From the NCBI RefSeq assembly GCF_019012925.1, contig NZ_JAGIRL010000039.1:1-64000 (forward strand): a stretch of DNA of 64,000 nt, read 5' to 3'. The notes beneath the pieces were generated by a model. That model was not told where the DNA came from. It ran no database searches and saw nothing but the letters and a program-made list of their open reading frames with translations. How positions within the stretch are numbered: the first letter of the stretch is position 1; each line of letters starts with the position of its first letter. The DNA comes from Fusobacterium sp. (GTDB lineage Bacteria; Fusobacteriota; Fusobacteriia; Fusobacteriales; Fusobacteriaceae). Shown piece after piece: positions 33,503-43,028 of the stretch. The position numbers and the translations under genes were made by a program.

Positions 33503-34544
33503 TATTCCAATATTTATAAGTCATTTTGGTTGCCCAAATTCATGTGTTTTTTGTAACCAAAAAAAGATAAATGGTAGAGAAACAGATGTTACAATTCAAG
33601 ATTTAAAAGATACAATAGAGACATATTTAGAAACTCTTCCAAAGAATTCCAAGAAAGAAGTGGCTTTCTTTGGTGGAACTTTTACAGGAATTTCTATGAA
33701 TTTACAAAAAGAATACTTAGAGACAACTTATGAATATATAAAAGCTGGAAGTATTGATGGGATAAGATTGTCTACTCGTCCAGATTGTATAACAGAGGAG
33801 ATAGTAGAACAGTTAAAAAAATATGGAGTAACAGTTGTTGAATTAGGAGTTCAATCTCTTGATAAAGATGTATTGTTGGCAACTGAGAGATACTATCCTC
33901 TAGAGGTAGTAGAAAATGCTTGTAGATTACTAAAAAAATATGGGATAAAAGTTGGAATCCAATTGATGATAGGATTACCAAAATCTACTCAAGAAAAAGA
34001 GTATGAAACAGCTAAAAAAGCCTTAGCTATGGAACCAGACATGGTAAGAATATATCCGACATTAGTGATAAAAAATACTAAGATGGAGAGAATGTTTTAC
34101 AATGGAGAATATATTCCGTTAACATTGGAAGAGGCTGTTGAGATAACTAGGAAAATTTACTCTCTTGTAGAGAGTAAAGGAGTGAATGTAATCAGAGTAG
34201 GATTACAGCCAAGTGATGATTTGAGAGAGGATGGAGTAGTTATTGCAGGACCGTTCCACTCAGCATTTAGGGAGCTAGTTGAAACAGAGATACACTATGA
34301 CTTCTTTAAAGATATAGCACTGAAAGATAAGAGGTTGGATATTTTAGCCAATGAGAAGTCTGTTTCAAAATTTGTTGGAATAAATAAAGCTAATAGATTG
34401 AGATTAAAAGAGTATTTTAATATAAAGATAGATAATTCAATCGAAAAAGATGATGTAGTTGTAAATGGAAAAAAATATTCTAGGTTAGATATACTAAGAG
34501 GAGAGTTAAAAAGAAATGAATCAGATAGTGATCAACATAGATGA
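33489..34544 (+). CDS. Elp3-like radical SAM protein
   Basis: A 351-residue radical SAM enzyme with the Fe-S motif Cys15-x3-Cys19-x2-Cys22 (GCPNSCVFC), the FFGGTFTGI glycine motif, and RLSTRPDCI / VVELGVQSLD as in Elp3-type proteins. It lacks the acetyltransferase domain of true Elp3. It commonly follows rnc in Clostridia and Fusobacteria and may modify tRNA, but this is not established. It overlaps rnc at its start and rng at its end (29 bases), so the three are translated in step. Confidence 0.88.
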   Translation: MKHYNIPIFISHFGCPNSCVFCNQKKINGRETDVTIQDLKDTIETYLETLPKNSKKEVAFFGGTFTGISMNLQKEYLETTYEYIKAGSIDGIRLSTRPDCITEEIVEQLKKYGVTVVELGVQSLDKDVLLATERYYPLEVVENACRLLKKYGIKVGIQLMIGLPKSTQEKEYETAKKALAMEPDMVRIYPTLVIKNTKMERMFYNGEYIPLTLEEAVEITRKIYSLVESKGVNVIRVGLQPSDDLREDGVVIAGPFHSAFRELVETEIHYDFFKDIALKDKRLDILANEKSVSKFVGINKANRLRLKEYFNIKIDNSIEKDDVVVNGKKYSRLDILRGELKRNESDSDQHR

Positions 34545-35985
34545 GTTTCAGTCAAGAGCAGCTATAATTGAAGATAAAAAAGTGATCGAGATTCTGATCG
34601 AAAGAGAAGAAGAGGGAAGAATAAATGGGAGTATTTATAAAGGAAAAGTAGCTAATGTTCTTCCTGGAATGGAGTCAGCTTTTTTGAATATAGGGTTGGA
34701 AAAAAATGCCTTTCTCTATGTAAATGATCTGAGAGAGTTTGAAGAAAAGTATTTAGATGGGATATGTAATAGTGAAAGACCAATAGAGGATATATTAAAT
34801 GTTGGAGATGAGGTTGTAGTACAGGTTTTGAATGAACCAAGAGGAAGCAAGGGTGCAAGAGTGACTACACACTATACATTGCCTGGAAAATACTTGGTAT
34901 TGATGCCAAATAATGATCATCTTGCAATATCTAAAAAGATAAAAGATGAGGCAGAGAGATCTAGATTAGAGGAGATATTTAAGGATATAAAGCCTGAAAA
35001 TATGGGAATTATAATTAGAACAGCAGCCTTTGGAAAGAGTATTTTTCATTTTGAAAGAGAGATAGAGTACCTAGTAAAAAAATGGGAAGATATAGAGAAA
35101 AAAACGAAAAATGCTAAAATAGGAGAGGTGTTATACAAAGATAATGGAGTTATAACAACTGTTTTAAGAGATATTTTCTCCAATGATATAGATGAACTTA
35201 TAGTTGATAATGAGGAAGCTTATTGGGAAATTATAGATTATATAAACGCTTTTAGTGAAAAGACTTTAAAAACAAAGATAAAACTTTTTAAAGGAGAAGA
35301 TGAAAGAAATATATTTGAAGTATTTGAAATTGATAAAGAGATACAAAACGCTTTAAAGGAAGAGGTAAGATTAGAGTGTGGGGGCTCACTGGTAATTCAG
35401 AAAACAGAAGCATTGATAAGTATTGATGTAAATACTGGAAAGAATACAGGAAGCTATAATCTTGAAAAAACAGTTTTAAATACAAATTTAGAGGCTGCAA
35501 GAGAGATTCCAAGACAGTTGAGATTGAGAAATTATGGTGGAATTATAATAATAGATTTTATTGATATGAGATTAGATGAGGATAAGGAACAGGTATTAAA
35601 GACATTGGAAGAGAATCTGGCCAAAGATAGAATAAAAAATAATATCGTTCATTTTACAGATTTAGGTTTGATAGAGATGACTAGAAAAAGAACAGGGAAA
35701 CCATTGTATAGTTATTTTCAAGAAACTTGTCCAATGTGTAGTGGAACAGGAAAGATAAAATCTAAAGATGCAGTTATTCACGAGATGATGTCAGAAATTA
35801 GAATCTGTGCAAAAGATGAGGACATATCAAAGATAAAGGTAGTATTATCTAAAAAATTAAAGATAGCTTTTAAAGAGTTGTATTTTGAGTTTGTAGAAGA
35901 TTTTGTAAAAAATAGAAAGAAAGAGCTTATATTGGAAGAGAATAAAGAGAATAATTACGAGTATGAGATTGTTTTAATAAAGTAA
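34516..35985 (+). CDS. rng: Ribonuclease G (RNase E/G family)
   Basis: A 489-residue single-strand endoribonuclease. It has the N-terminal S1 domain (GSIYKGKVANVLPGMESAF), the RNase H-like and DNase I-like core with catalytic Asp in ISIDVNTGKNTGS and IIIDFIDM, and the Zn-link CPMCSGTG near residue 412. It lacks the long C-terminal scaffold of RNase E, so it is RNase G-like in length. It acts in rRNA maturation and mRNA decay. It begins inside the radical SAM gene, behind AGAGGAGAG. Confidence 0.93.
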   Translation: MNQIVINIDEFQSRAAIIEDKKVIEILIEREEEGRINGSIYKGKVANVLPGMESAFLNIGLEKNAFLYVNDLREFEEKYLDGICNSERPIEDILNVGDEVVVQVLNEPRGSKGARVTTHYTLPGKYLVLMPNNDHLAISKKIKDEAERSRLEEIFKDIKPENMGIIIRTAAFGKSIFHFEREIEYLVKKWEDIEKKTKNAKIGEVLYKDNGVITTVLRDIFSNDIDELIVDNEEAYWEIIDYINAFSEKTLKTKIKLFKGEDERNIFEVFEIDKEIQNALKEEVRLECGGSLVIQKTEALISIDVNTGKNTGSYNLEKTVLNTNLEAAREIPRQLRLRNYGGIIIIDFIDMRLDEDKEQVLKTLEENLAKDRIKNNIVHFTDLGLIEMTRKRTGKPLYSYFQETCPMCSGTGKIKSKDAVIHEMMSEIRICAKDEDISKIKVVLSKKLKIAFKELYFEFVEDFVKNRKKELILEENKENNYEYEIVLIK

Positions 35986-35995
35986 AGGTGAATAT

Positions 35996-36490
35996 ATGAA
36001 AATAGGAGTGTATGCAGGAAGTTTTGATCCAATAACTAAAGGGCATTTTGATGTTATAAAAAAATCTTTAAAAATAACAGACAAATTGATAGTGGCAGTT
36101 ATGAATAATGCCAATAAAAAGTGCTGGTTTTCATTAGAAGAGAGAAAAGAACTGATAAAAATGCTAACAAATGAATTTGGTGAAAAGGTAGAAGTGAAGA
36201 GTTTTGATGGCTTGTTAATAGATTTTATGAAGGAGCATAATGCAGAGATCATAATAAGAGGATTGAGAGCAGTATCTGATTATGAATATGAGTTGGGTTA
36301 TGCTTTTGTAAATCATGATCTTTCAGCTGGAGAAGTTGATACAATATTTATACCAGCAGCAAGAGAGTACATGTATTTAAGTTCGAGTGCAGTAAGAGAG
36401 GCAGCAACTGTAGGAGCAAGGCTAGATATTTTTGTAGATACAAAAATAGTGGATATAGTTAAAAATAAAGCTAAAAATATAAAGGGATAG
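35996..36490 (+). CDS. coaD: Phosphopantetheine adenylyltransferase
   Basis: A 164-residue nucleotidyltransferase for the next-to-last step of coenzyme A synthesis. It has GSFDPITKGHFD with the T/HxGH motif at residues 14-17, the substrate-binding WFSLEERKEL, GLRAVSDYEYE, and YMYLSSSAVRE (the ISSTxxR-like motif). Complete. It sits between rng and radA with short gaps (10 and 7 bases). Confidence 0.97.
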   Translation: MKIGVYAGSFDPITKGHFDVIKKSLKITDKLIVAVMNNANKKCWFSLEERKELIKMLTNEFGEKVEVKSFDGLLIDFMKEHNAEIIIRGLRAVSDYEYELGYAFVNHDLSAGEVDTIFIPAAREYMYLSSSAVREAATVGARLDIFVDTKIVDIVKNKAKNIKG

Positions 36491-36497
36491 GTTATAA

Positions 36498-37886
36498 ATG
36501 GCAAAAACTAAGAGTTTTTATGTATGTAGTGAATGTGGATATAAAACTGTAAAATGGACAGGAAAGTGTCCACAATGCAATAGTTGGGGAACTTTTGAAG
36601 AGGAGTTGGAAGTTTCCTCAGCTGTAGGAGCACCAGTAGTCTCTTCTGCAGTATCTATAAAGGAAACTTCAGAGAAAGTTTTCTCTTTTAATGATGTCAT
36701 AATAGAGGAGAGCGATAGATACAAAACTCAAATAGGTGAGTTTGATAGAGTATTAGGTGGAGGTTTATTATGTGGTGAAGTTGTTCTTATCACTGGAAAT
36801 CCAGGAATAGGAAAATCAACTTTATTATTACAGGTTGCAAATGAGTATACTACATATGGAGATGTAATTTATATATCAGGTGAGGAGTCTCCAGCTCAAG
36901 TAAAGAGCAGAGGAGAGAGATTGAAAATAAAGAGTAAAAATCTTTATTTGATGTCAGAGACAGATATTTCAAAAATATATGAATTTTTAATAGCAAAAAA
37001 ACCTAAAGTTGTGATAGTGGATTCTATACAGACTCTATACAACTCAGTTGTAGATTCAATACCAGGAACACCTACACAGATAAGAGAGTGTACACTGAAG
37101 ATAATAGAGTTAGCTAAAAAATATGGGATCTCATTTTTCATAGTTGGACATATTACAAAAGATGGAAAAGTGGCAGGACCTAAATTATTGGAACATATGG
37201 TAGATGCAGTATTTAATTTTGAGGGAGAAGAGGGGCTTTTCTATCGTATACTGAGAAGTACCAAAAATAGATTTGGCTCAACAAATGAGTTAGCAGTTTT
37301 TAGTATGGAAGAAGACGGAATGAAGGAGATAAAAAATTCGTCTGAATATTTTCTCAGCGAGAGAGAGGAAAGAAATATAGGAAGTATGGTAGTTCCTGTA
37401 CTAGAGGGAACAAAAGTATTTTTATTAGAGGTGCAGACTCTTCTTACAGAGGTAACAATTGGAATTCCTAAGAGGATAGTACAAGGGTTTGATAAAAATA
37501 GAATACAGATTCTAACAGCAATTGCTGAAAAAAAGATGTATATGAATCTAGCTATGAAAGATCTATTTGTAAATATTCCTGGAGGACTTAGTATCGAGGA
37601 TCCAGCAGCAGATTTAGCTGTTTTAATATCAATACTATCAATATACAAGGGTGTAGAGATAAGTCAGAAAATAGCAGCTATTGGGGAATTGGGATTAAGA
37701 GGAGAGATTAGAAAGGTATTTTTTATAGATAAAAGACTTAGGGAATTAGAAAAACTAGGATTTAAAGGGGTTTATATACCAGAAGCTAATAGAAAAGAGA
37801 TTGATAAGAAAAATTATAACTTAAAACTGATATATTTAAAAAATTTAGAAGAACTTTTAGAAAGGATGAATAAAGATGGACAGTAA
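36498..37886 (+). CDS. radA: DNA repair protein RadA
   Basis: A 462-residue RadA/Sms helicase. An N-terminal zinc finger (CSECGYKTVKWTGKCPQC) is followed by Walker A GNPGIGKST near residue 100, the KNRFG motif characteristic of RadA, and a Lon-protease-like C-terminal domain (GGLSIEDPAADLAVL). It drives branch migration of recombination intermediates. The gene overlaps disA by 11 bases; in Bacillus RadA and DisA also act together at DNA lesions. Confidence 0.97.
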   Translation: MAKTKSFYVCSECGYKTVKWTGKCPQCNSWGTFEEELEVSSAVGAPVVSSAVSIKETSEKVFSFNDVIIEESDRYKTQIGEFDRVLGGGLLCGEVVLITGNPGIGKSTLLLQVANEYTTYGDVIYISGEESPAQVKSRGERLKIKSKNLYLMSETDISKIYEFLIAKKPKVVIVDSIQTLYNSVVDSIPGTPTQIRECTLKIIELAKKYGISFFIVGHITKDGKVAGPKLLEHMVDAVFNFEGEEGLFYRILRSTKNRFGSTNELAVFSMEEDGMKEIKNSSEYFLSEREERNIGSMVVPVLEGTKVFLLEVQTLLTEVTIGIPKRIVQGFDKNRIQILTAIAEKKMYMNLAMKDLFVNIPGGLSIEDPAADLAVLISILSIYKGVEISQKIAAIGELGLRGEIRKVFFIDKRLRELEKLGFKGVYIPEANRKEIDKKNYNLKLIYLKNLEELLERMNKDGQ

Positions 37887-38928
37887 AAAATTGGAAGAGA
37901 TGCTGTCATTTGTAACGCCAGGAACAGCTCTTAGAGAGGGACTAAATAATATATTAGAAGCAGGATTAGGAGCTTTAATAGTTATAGGCTTTGATGAAAA
38001 TGTAAAAAAAATGGCAGATGGTGGATTTTATTTAGAGTGTGATTTTACTCCAGAAAGAGTATATGAATTGGCAAAAATGGATGGAGCAATAATCTTAGAT
38101 GCAGAGTGTAAAAAGATAATGTATGCTAATGTTCATTTGCAACCAGATAGAAAATATAAATCTACAGAGAGTGGAACAAGACATAGAACAGCTCAAAGAG
38201 CTGGACAGCAGATAGGGAAATTGGTAATAGCAGTTTCAGAGAGAAGAAATGTAATAACTCTATATAAAGATGATATAAGATATAGATTGAAAGATGCTTC
38301 TTCAATAGAAAATGAAGCAGCTCAAGCTATAAAGACAATGGAGAGATACAAGGCAGTTTTAGATAGAGCCTTAGCAAACTTGACAATATTGGAGTTGGAT
38401 AATACAGCAACTCTATATGATGTGGCTACTGCACTACAGAGATTTGAAATGTTGAGAAGAATAGGAGCAGAGGTAAATAACTGTGTTGTTGAGCTAGGTG
38501 TAGAGGGAAGATTGTTAAATCTTCAATTTCAAGACCTAAATCAAGATATAGAGGAAGATGAGTACGACTTAATCAGAGACTATATAGAGGATGGAATTGA
38601 CTATAAAGAGGTAAAAGAGAAGATGAAGAGCCTTGATGATGAAGAGTTGTTAGAGGTAGAGAATTTTTCACACTCTCTTGGATATGGAAAGAGTTATAGT
38701 CTATTAGATAATGAAGTAAGTCCTAAAGGTTACAGATTATTAGGTAGAATAAGTAAATTAACAAAAAAAGATATAGAAAAATTAATAAATAGATACAATA
38801 GTATTTCAAAACTTCAAGATGTACCAGATGAAGAGTTATCAGATATGAAGATAAGTAAGGTTAAGATAAAAGCCTTAAAAAGTGGTTTGAAAAGATTGAA
38901 GTTGACTGTTGAATTGGAAAAAGTGTAA
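37876..38928 (+). CDS. disA: DNA integrity scanning diadenylate cyclase DisA
   Basis: A 350-residue DisA that makes c-di-AMP from ATP while scanning DNA. The cyclase domain has the DGA motif (residues 69-71) and RHRT (102-105), both essential in the family. A helical spine and a C-terminal helix-hairpin-helix (SPKGYRLLGRISKLTKKDIEKLI) DNA-binding part follow. Full length. It is translationally overlapped with radA. No c-di-AMP phosphodiesterase lies nearby. Confidence 0.96.
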   Translation: MDSKKLEEMLSFVTPGTALREGLNNILEAGLGALIVIGFDENVKKMADGGFYLECDFTPERVYELAKMDGAIILDAECKKIMYANVHLQPDRKYKSTESGTRHRTAQRAGQQIGKLVIAVSERRNVITLYKDDIRYRLKDASSIENEAAQAIKTMERYKAVLDRALANLTILELDNTATLYDVATALQRFEMLRRIGAEVNNCVVELGVEGRLLNLQFQDLNQDIEEDEYDLIRDYIEDGIDYKEVKEKMKSLDDEELLEVENFSHSLGYGKSYSLLDNEVSPKGYRLLGRISKLTKKDIEKLINRYNSISKLQDVPDEELSDMKISKVKIKALKSGLKRLKLTVELEKV

Positions 38929-38944
38929 TAGAAGTAGAAAATAG

Positions 38945-39003
38945 AAAAAGGAAAAAAGTTACTTATAGGATAATGCCTATTGTAGTAGTTTTTTTCCTTT
39001 TTT
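38945..39003. terminator. Two-way terminator between disA and nhaC2
   Basis: AAAAAGGAAAAAA...ATAGG pairs with CCTAT...TTTTTTTCCTTTTT over most of a 59-base stretch. A- and T-runs on each side allow termination of both converging genes. Confidence 0.75.
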
Positions 39004-39006
39004 GCT

Positions 39007-40311
39007 TTAAACTTTTTTATCTTTTAATTTTATAAAAATTAAAGTGAAGACAAGTAGAAGCATCTGATACCAAAGTAGAGATATTAACTCTATAGGTGAA
39101 ACTTTTTCAGAAGCAAAACTTAATAGAATTAGCATTTGAGCACCGTATGGGATAATTCCTTGAAATATACAAGAGAATATATCTAAAATGGCAGCACTCT
39201 CTTTGGGATCAATATCATATTTTTTAGATATATTTTTTGCAATGGGACCACTGATTATTATAGCAACAGTATTATTGGCAACAGCCATATCAATTAGAGA
39301 TACTAATATACCTATACCTAATTTAGCACTCTTCTTACCAATTATTAATTTTTGGATATGACCAATTAGCCACTGTATTCCACCTGCTTTTGATGTCATA
39401 TTAGCTAAACCACCTGAAAATAGTGATAGAAGAAAGATCTCATTCATTCCAGTAAATCCATTATATATCTCTTTAGACAGTGTTAAAAAAGTAAAATTTC
39501 CATGAAATATTCCAATTATTCCAGCTATTACTATTCCAAGAGTAAGTACTACAAAGACATTTATTCCACTTAAAGCTAAGATTAAAACAGATAAATATGG
39601 AACTATTTTAAGGAAACTATAATCTAATACCTCCAAATTTACTATTGTTTTTGGAGCACCGAAGAGAAAGAATAAAATAACTGTCAAAATAGCAGCAGGA
39701 AGAGCAATATTTAAATTTACTCTAAATTTATCCTTCATCTCTACTCCTTGAGTTCGGGTAGAGGCGATTGTTGTATCTGAGATAACAGAGAGATTATCTC
39801 CAAACATAGCTCCACCCATAACAGCCGCCAATATGAGAGCTAGAGAAACTCCACTTTTATCAGCAAGACCAACTGCAATAGGTGCAATAGAAACAATAGC
39901 TCCAACAGATGTACCAGTAGCTGTTGAAATAAAAGCAGCTATAACAAATAAGCTGGGAGCTAAAAATCTTACTGGAATAAAAGATAGGGCTAAGTTGACA
40001 GTAGAATCTACTCCCCCCATAGTTTTAGCTACTCCAGCAAAAGCTCCAGCTAAAAGATAGATTATACACATAGTGATAATATCTTGATGTCCACACCCTT
40101 CTAAAAATGTATTGAATTTCTCTTTAATACTCCCTTTAAAAAGGATAAAAGCAAAAACAATTCCAATAAAAGCTGCTATAGGTGATGGTAATTGATAGAA
40201 AGCCATTGGAATTTTTTGCAATTGAAGTATAATACCAGCTCCCAAATAAAAAAGTACAAATACAATGAGTGGAACTAAGCCAATAAAACTTCCATTGTTA
40301 TTATTTTTCAT
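39007..40311 (-). CDS. Second NhaC-family antiporter
   Basis: A 434-residue membrane protein with about 11 segments. It has NhaC-like elements (TATGTSVGAIVSIAPIAVGLA, MGGAMFGDNLSVISDTTIA with the Gly-Asp-Asn-x-Ser core, and VANNTVAIIISGPIA). It differs clearly from the 508-residue NhaC at 23995 and is shorter; an Na+/H+ or amino acid/H+ exchange role is likely. Start is the ATG 8 bases after TGGAGGT; the frame extends four codons upstream. A single gene, with a shared terminator at its end. Confidence 0.85.
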   Translation of the reverse strand: MKNNNNGSFIGLVPLIVFVLFYLGAGIILQLQKIPMAFYQLPSPIAAFIGIVFAFILFKGSIKEKFNTFLEGCGHQDIITMCIIYLLAGAFAGVAKTMGGVDSTVNLALSFIPVRFLAPSLFVIAAFISTATGTSVGAIVSIAPIAVGLADKSGVSLALILAAVMGGAMFGDNLSVISDTTIASTRTQGVEMKDKFRVNLNIALPAAILTVILFFLFGAPKTIVNLEVLDYSFLKIVPYLSVLILALSGINVFVVLTLGIVIAGIIGIFHGNFTFLTLSKEIYNGFTGMNEIFLLSLFSGGLANMTSKAGGIQWLIGHIQKLIIGKKSAKLGIGILVSLIDMAVANNTVAIIISGPIAKNISKKYDIDPKESAAILDIFSCIFQGIIPYGAQMLILLSFASEKVSPIELISLLWYQMLLLVFTLIFIKLKDKKV

Positions 40312-40328
40312 TAAAACCTCCATTAAAA

Positions 40329-41447
40329 TTATTTATGAACATAAAACTCAATAATTGATGTATCATTTTTATTGTAACTTATCTTTATAGAGAGAGTTTT
40401 ATCTTTTAAAACTACTGTCTCTTTATCTTTTAGTGAGTAAAGAGTAATAGTAAACATATATTTAGATAGTTGAGGAAGATTATTCTTTTGAATAAAGACA
40501 AGGATATCTGTGTGCATTTGAAATAGAGATTTAAATTTCTTTTTCAAAATATAATCAGGTTTATCAAGTTCCTCATTTTGTGCAAGAGATAGTTGGAGAT
40601 GTTTTTCAATATCAATATCAAAATTGAGCAAAACATATTCAACTTTATTTTTTACAAACTCCTCTCCATACTCTGCTACAGATTTTAAAAGTAGGGAGTA
40701 TATTTCAGAAAAATTTTTAATATTTTTCCCTAGTTTAGCCATTAACGAATCAATAAATTGAGTTGTATTTTCCTCAGCAATTGAATTAGAATCAACTTTC
40801 TTACTAATGGTTATTCCTAAAATTTTGGCACTTTTATGTTCGCCATTTTTAACTTTTTCATATTCAAGATTTAATTTACCATTGGTTTTAATATCTTCTA
40901 GTATTGGAATGAGAAGATTTTTTTCAATGTCATAAAATCTTTTATAAGAGTCGCCTATTTCAAGAATTTCACGAAGAGTATCAACTGGAATATAGATATT
41001 GTTATCTTTATTATTGTAAATATATTGATAGAGACGATAGGAGAATTTCTCCTCAAGAAACAGTATGTTTCTCAGACCAACTCTATCAAAAAAAGATCCC
41101 TTTTTAAATGAATTAGTAATTTCATCTGAAAATACAAGATATATAGTTTCGTTATTAATATAATAAGATTGTAATATGCTAATACAGGTAAAATAGTTAT
41201 TCTCTTTGGAAAAAATTGTGATAGTTTTACTCATCAAACTATTTAGATATTTTAAAATCTCCTCTTTTTCAGTAAAATTAAAAATTTTTAAAAATTTATT
41301 TAATGATATATGATTATATTTCTGTAATCTTATATTACGAAATAACTCCTTATCTTTTTTTGTTAAGTGTTTTGTAAAATCAAGTTTAATATCTTTTCCA
41401 ATTAATTCAAAATCTAAAAGACTTATTTTGTCATTTTTTTCATTCAT
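40329..41447 (-). CDS. Plasmid Rep_3/RepB-like protein (copy 1)
   Basis: A 372-residue protein with the double winged-helix layout of Rep_3 plasmid initiators: a helical N-terminus, then SYRLYQYIYNNKDNNIYIPV, LREILEIGDSYKRFYDIEKN, and the strand LEYEKVKNGEHKSAKILGI. The C-terminal 130 residues are extra and unlike plasmid Reps. No partition or mobilisation genes lie around it. The start is set by AAGGTGG. The upstream 250 bases carry three AACGAAA(A/T) motifs that may be its binding sites. A paralog occurs at 50796. Both may be captured plasmid initiators turned regulators. Confidence 0.6.
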   Translation of the reverse strand: MNEKNDKISLLDFELIGKDIKLDFTKHLTKKDKELFRNIRLQKYNHISLNKFLKIFNFTEKEEILKYLNSLMSKTITIFSKENNYFTCISILQSYYINNETIYLVFSDEITNSFKKGSFFDRVGLRNILFLEEKFSYRLYQYIYNNKDNNIYIPVDTLREILEIGDSYKRFYDIEKNLLIPILEDIKTNGKLNLEYEKVKNGEHKSAKILGITISKKVDSNSIAEENTTQFIDSLMAKLGKNIKNFSEIYSLLLKSVAEYGEEFVKNKVEYVLLNFDIDIEKHLQLSLAQNEELDKPDYILKKKFKSLFQMHTDILVFIQKNNLPQLSKYMFTITLYSLKDKETVVLKDKTLSIKISYNKNDTSIIEFYVHK

Positions 41448-41625
41448 ACATACCACCTTAAAAAAATTAAAAAAATTTTGAATATAATTTTCATAAAAAT
41501 AAAACGAAAAATAACAAATAATATTTCGTTATACCTAATTAGTCTACCATTTATTCTATAAAAAATCAACAACTAACAAAAAAACTATAATGATAATAAC
41601 GAAAAAAGTTCAAAAAATGACAGAT
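41448..41625. promoter_or_regulatory. Divergent control region with AACGAAA motifs
   Basis: Three related sites appear: AAAACGAAAA (41501-41510), ATTTCGTTAT (41523-41532, opposite strand) and ATAACGAAAAAA (41596-41607). They lie between the Rep_3-like gene and the PTS operon. They may be iteron-like or operator sites for the Rep_3-like protein. A similar TTTCGTCTATA element stands before the second Rep_3-like gene. Confidence 0.4.
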
Positions 41626-41654
41626 TTGACTTTTTATAATATATAATATATGAT
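41626..41654 (+). promoter_or_regulatory. Promoter of the PTS/glycosylasparaginase operon
   Basis: TTGACT (41626-41631), 17-base spacer, TATGAT (41649-41654), 40 bases before the first ATG. Good match and spacing. Confidence 0.6.
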
Positions 41655-41694
41655 AAAGATGTGAATAAATAAAAAATATGTGGAGGTAATACAG

Positions 41695-42009
41695 ATGAGT
41701 TTAACAATTGAAGAGATAGCAATGACAATAGTGGGAAATGCAGGAGAAGCGAGAAGCTTAGCATTTGAAGCTTTAAGAGAAGCAAAAGAGGGAAATTATG
41801 ATAAAGCAAAAGAGTGTTTAGATCAAGCTAAAGAGAGAAGTTTAGCAGCACACGAGATGCAAACAGAGTTAATATGTAATGAAGCAGATGGAAATGGAAT
41901 AGAGATGAATCTATTAATGGTACATGCTCAAGACCACTTAATGACTTCAATACTTGCTAGAGAGTTAATTGAAGAGATGATCGCTCTATATAAGAGATTA
42001 GATAAATAA
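41695..42009 (+). CDS. PTS lactose/cellobiose-family IIA component
   Basis: A 104-residue all-helical IIA of the Lac family. The phosphorylated His77 is in LMVHAQDHLM, the family signature, and Asp80/His81 follow. It takes phosphate from HPr and passes it to the IIB encoded 2.3 kb downstream. Start is the ATG behind TGGAGGTAA; a frame 5 codons longer has no site. It is the first gene of an operon that also encodes a glycosylasparaginase, IIC, IIB and a dipeptidase, which suggests an amino-sugar conjugate as substrate. Confidence 0.93.
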   Translation: MSLTIEEIAMTIVGNAGEARSLAFEALREAKEGNYDKAKECLDQAKERSLAAHEMQTELICNEADGNGIEMNLLMVHAQDHLMTSILARELIEEMIALYKRLDK

Positions 42010-42041
42010 TCATTGAAATAACCTTAGGAGGAAAAGAGTTA

Positions 42042-43004
42042 ATGAAAAGAGAATGGGGTATGATAGCAACTTGGAGAATGGCAGGAGATGCTGTTGCACT
42101 AGGAGCTGATATATTAGAAAATGGTGGAAAATGCCAAGATGCTGTAGAAAAAGCAATTATGCAAGTAGAAGATTATCCATTTTATAAATCTGTAGGTTAT
42201 GGTGGACTTCCTAATGAAGAGTGTGAAGTAGAATTAGATGCAGCATTTATGGATGGAAAAACTTTATCAATAGGAGCAGTAGCAGGAATAAAAGACTATA
42301 AAAATCCTGTTTCAATAGCAAGAAAATTAAGTGAAGATAGATTTAATATTTTCTTAGTTGGAGCTGGAGCAGAGGCATATGCTCATAAAAATGGTTTTGT
42401 TAGACAGAATATGCTAACTGAGAGAGCAAAGAAAACTTGGGAAAAGAGAAAAAAAGAGATATATGAGAAAAATCTTTCTCCATATGATGGACATGATACA
42501 GTTTGTATGATAGCTCTTGATAAGGAAAAAGATATGGCTGTGGCTACATCAACAAGTGGACTATTTATGAAAAAAAGAGGTAGAGTAGGAGATTCGCCTG
42601 TTTCTGGATCGGGATTCTATGTTGATAATGAAGTTGGAGGAGCAGCAGCTACAGGACTTGGAGAAGATATAATGAAAGGTTGTCTATCTTATGAAGTAGT
42701 TCAAAGAATGAAAAAGGGAGAGACTCCTCAAGAAGCAGCTCAAGGTGCTGTAATGGACTTTACTGACGAGTTAAAAAGAAGAAGAGGACATGCTGGAGCT
42801 ATTTCAGTAATAGCCCTTAATAATAAAGGTGAATGGGGAATAGGAACAAATGTGGAATTTACTTTTGCAGCGACTACATCAGAGGAGATACCTCAAGTCT
42901 ATATTGCTAATCCAATAGAGGGAAGCAAGGATGTAAGGATAGAAGCAGTTAGTAAAGAGTATATGGAAGAGTATAAAAAAAGTATTCAAAAACCAATAGA
43001 GTAG
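42042..43004 (+). CDS. N4-(beta-N-acetylglucosaminyl)-L-asparaginase
   Basis: A 320-residue N-terminal-nucleophile hydrolase. The family self-cleaves before a Thr, here Asp152/Thr153 in GHDTVCM, which frees the nucleophile. The substrate pocket motifs GRVGDSPVSGSGFYVDNEVG and ATGLGED match glycosylasparaginases. No signal peptide, so it acts in the cytoplasm. The reaction splits GlcNAc-Asn to aspartate and an amino sugar. Lying between PTS IIA and IIC genes, it most likely acts on a conjugate imported and phosphorylated by this PTS; the phosphorylated form would be an unusual substrate. Confidence 0.92.
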   Translation: MKREWGMIATWRMAGDAVALGADILENGGKCQDAVEKAIMQVEDYPFYKSVGYGGLPNEECEVELDAAFMDGKTLSIGAVAGIKDYKNPVSIARKLSEDRFNIFLVGAGAEAYAHKNGFVRQNMLTERAKKTWEKRKKEIYEKNLSPYDGHDTVCMIALDKEKDMAVATSTSGLFMKKRGRVGDSPVSGSGFYVDNEVGGAAATGLGEDIMKGCLSYEVVQRMKKGETPQEAAQGAVMDFTDELKRRRGHAGAISVIALNNKGEWGIGTNVEFTFAATTSEEIPQVYIANPIEGSKDVRIEAVSKEYMEEYKKSIQKPIE

Positions 43005-43028
43005 TAAATATAAAATAGGAGGAGAAGA

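Noticed and set aside
39007..40311. Calling this protein the same antiporter as the one at 23995
   Set aside because: Both are NhaC-like, but length and most of the sequence differ; they are separate subfamilies.
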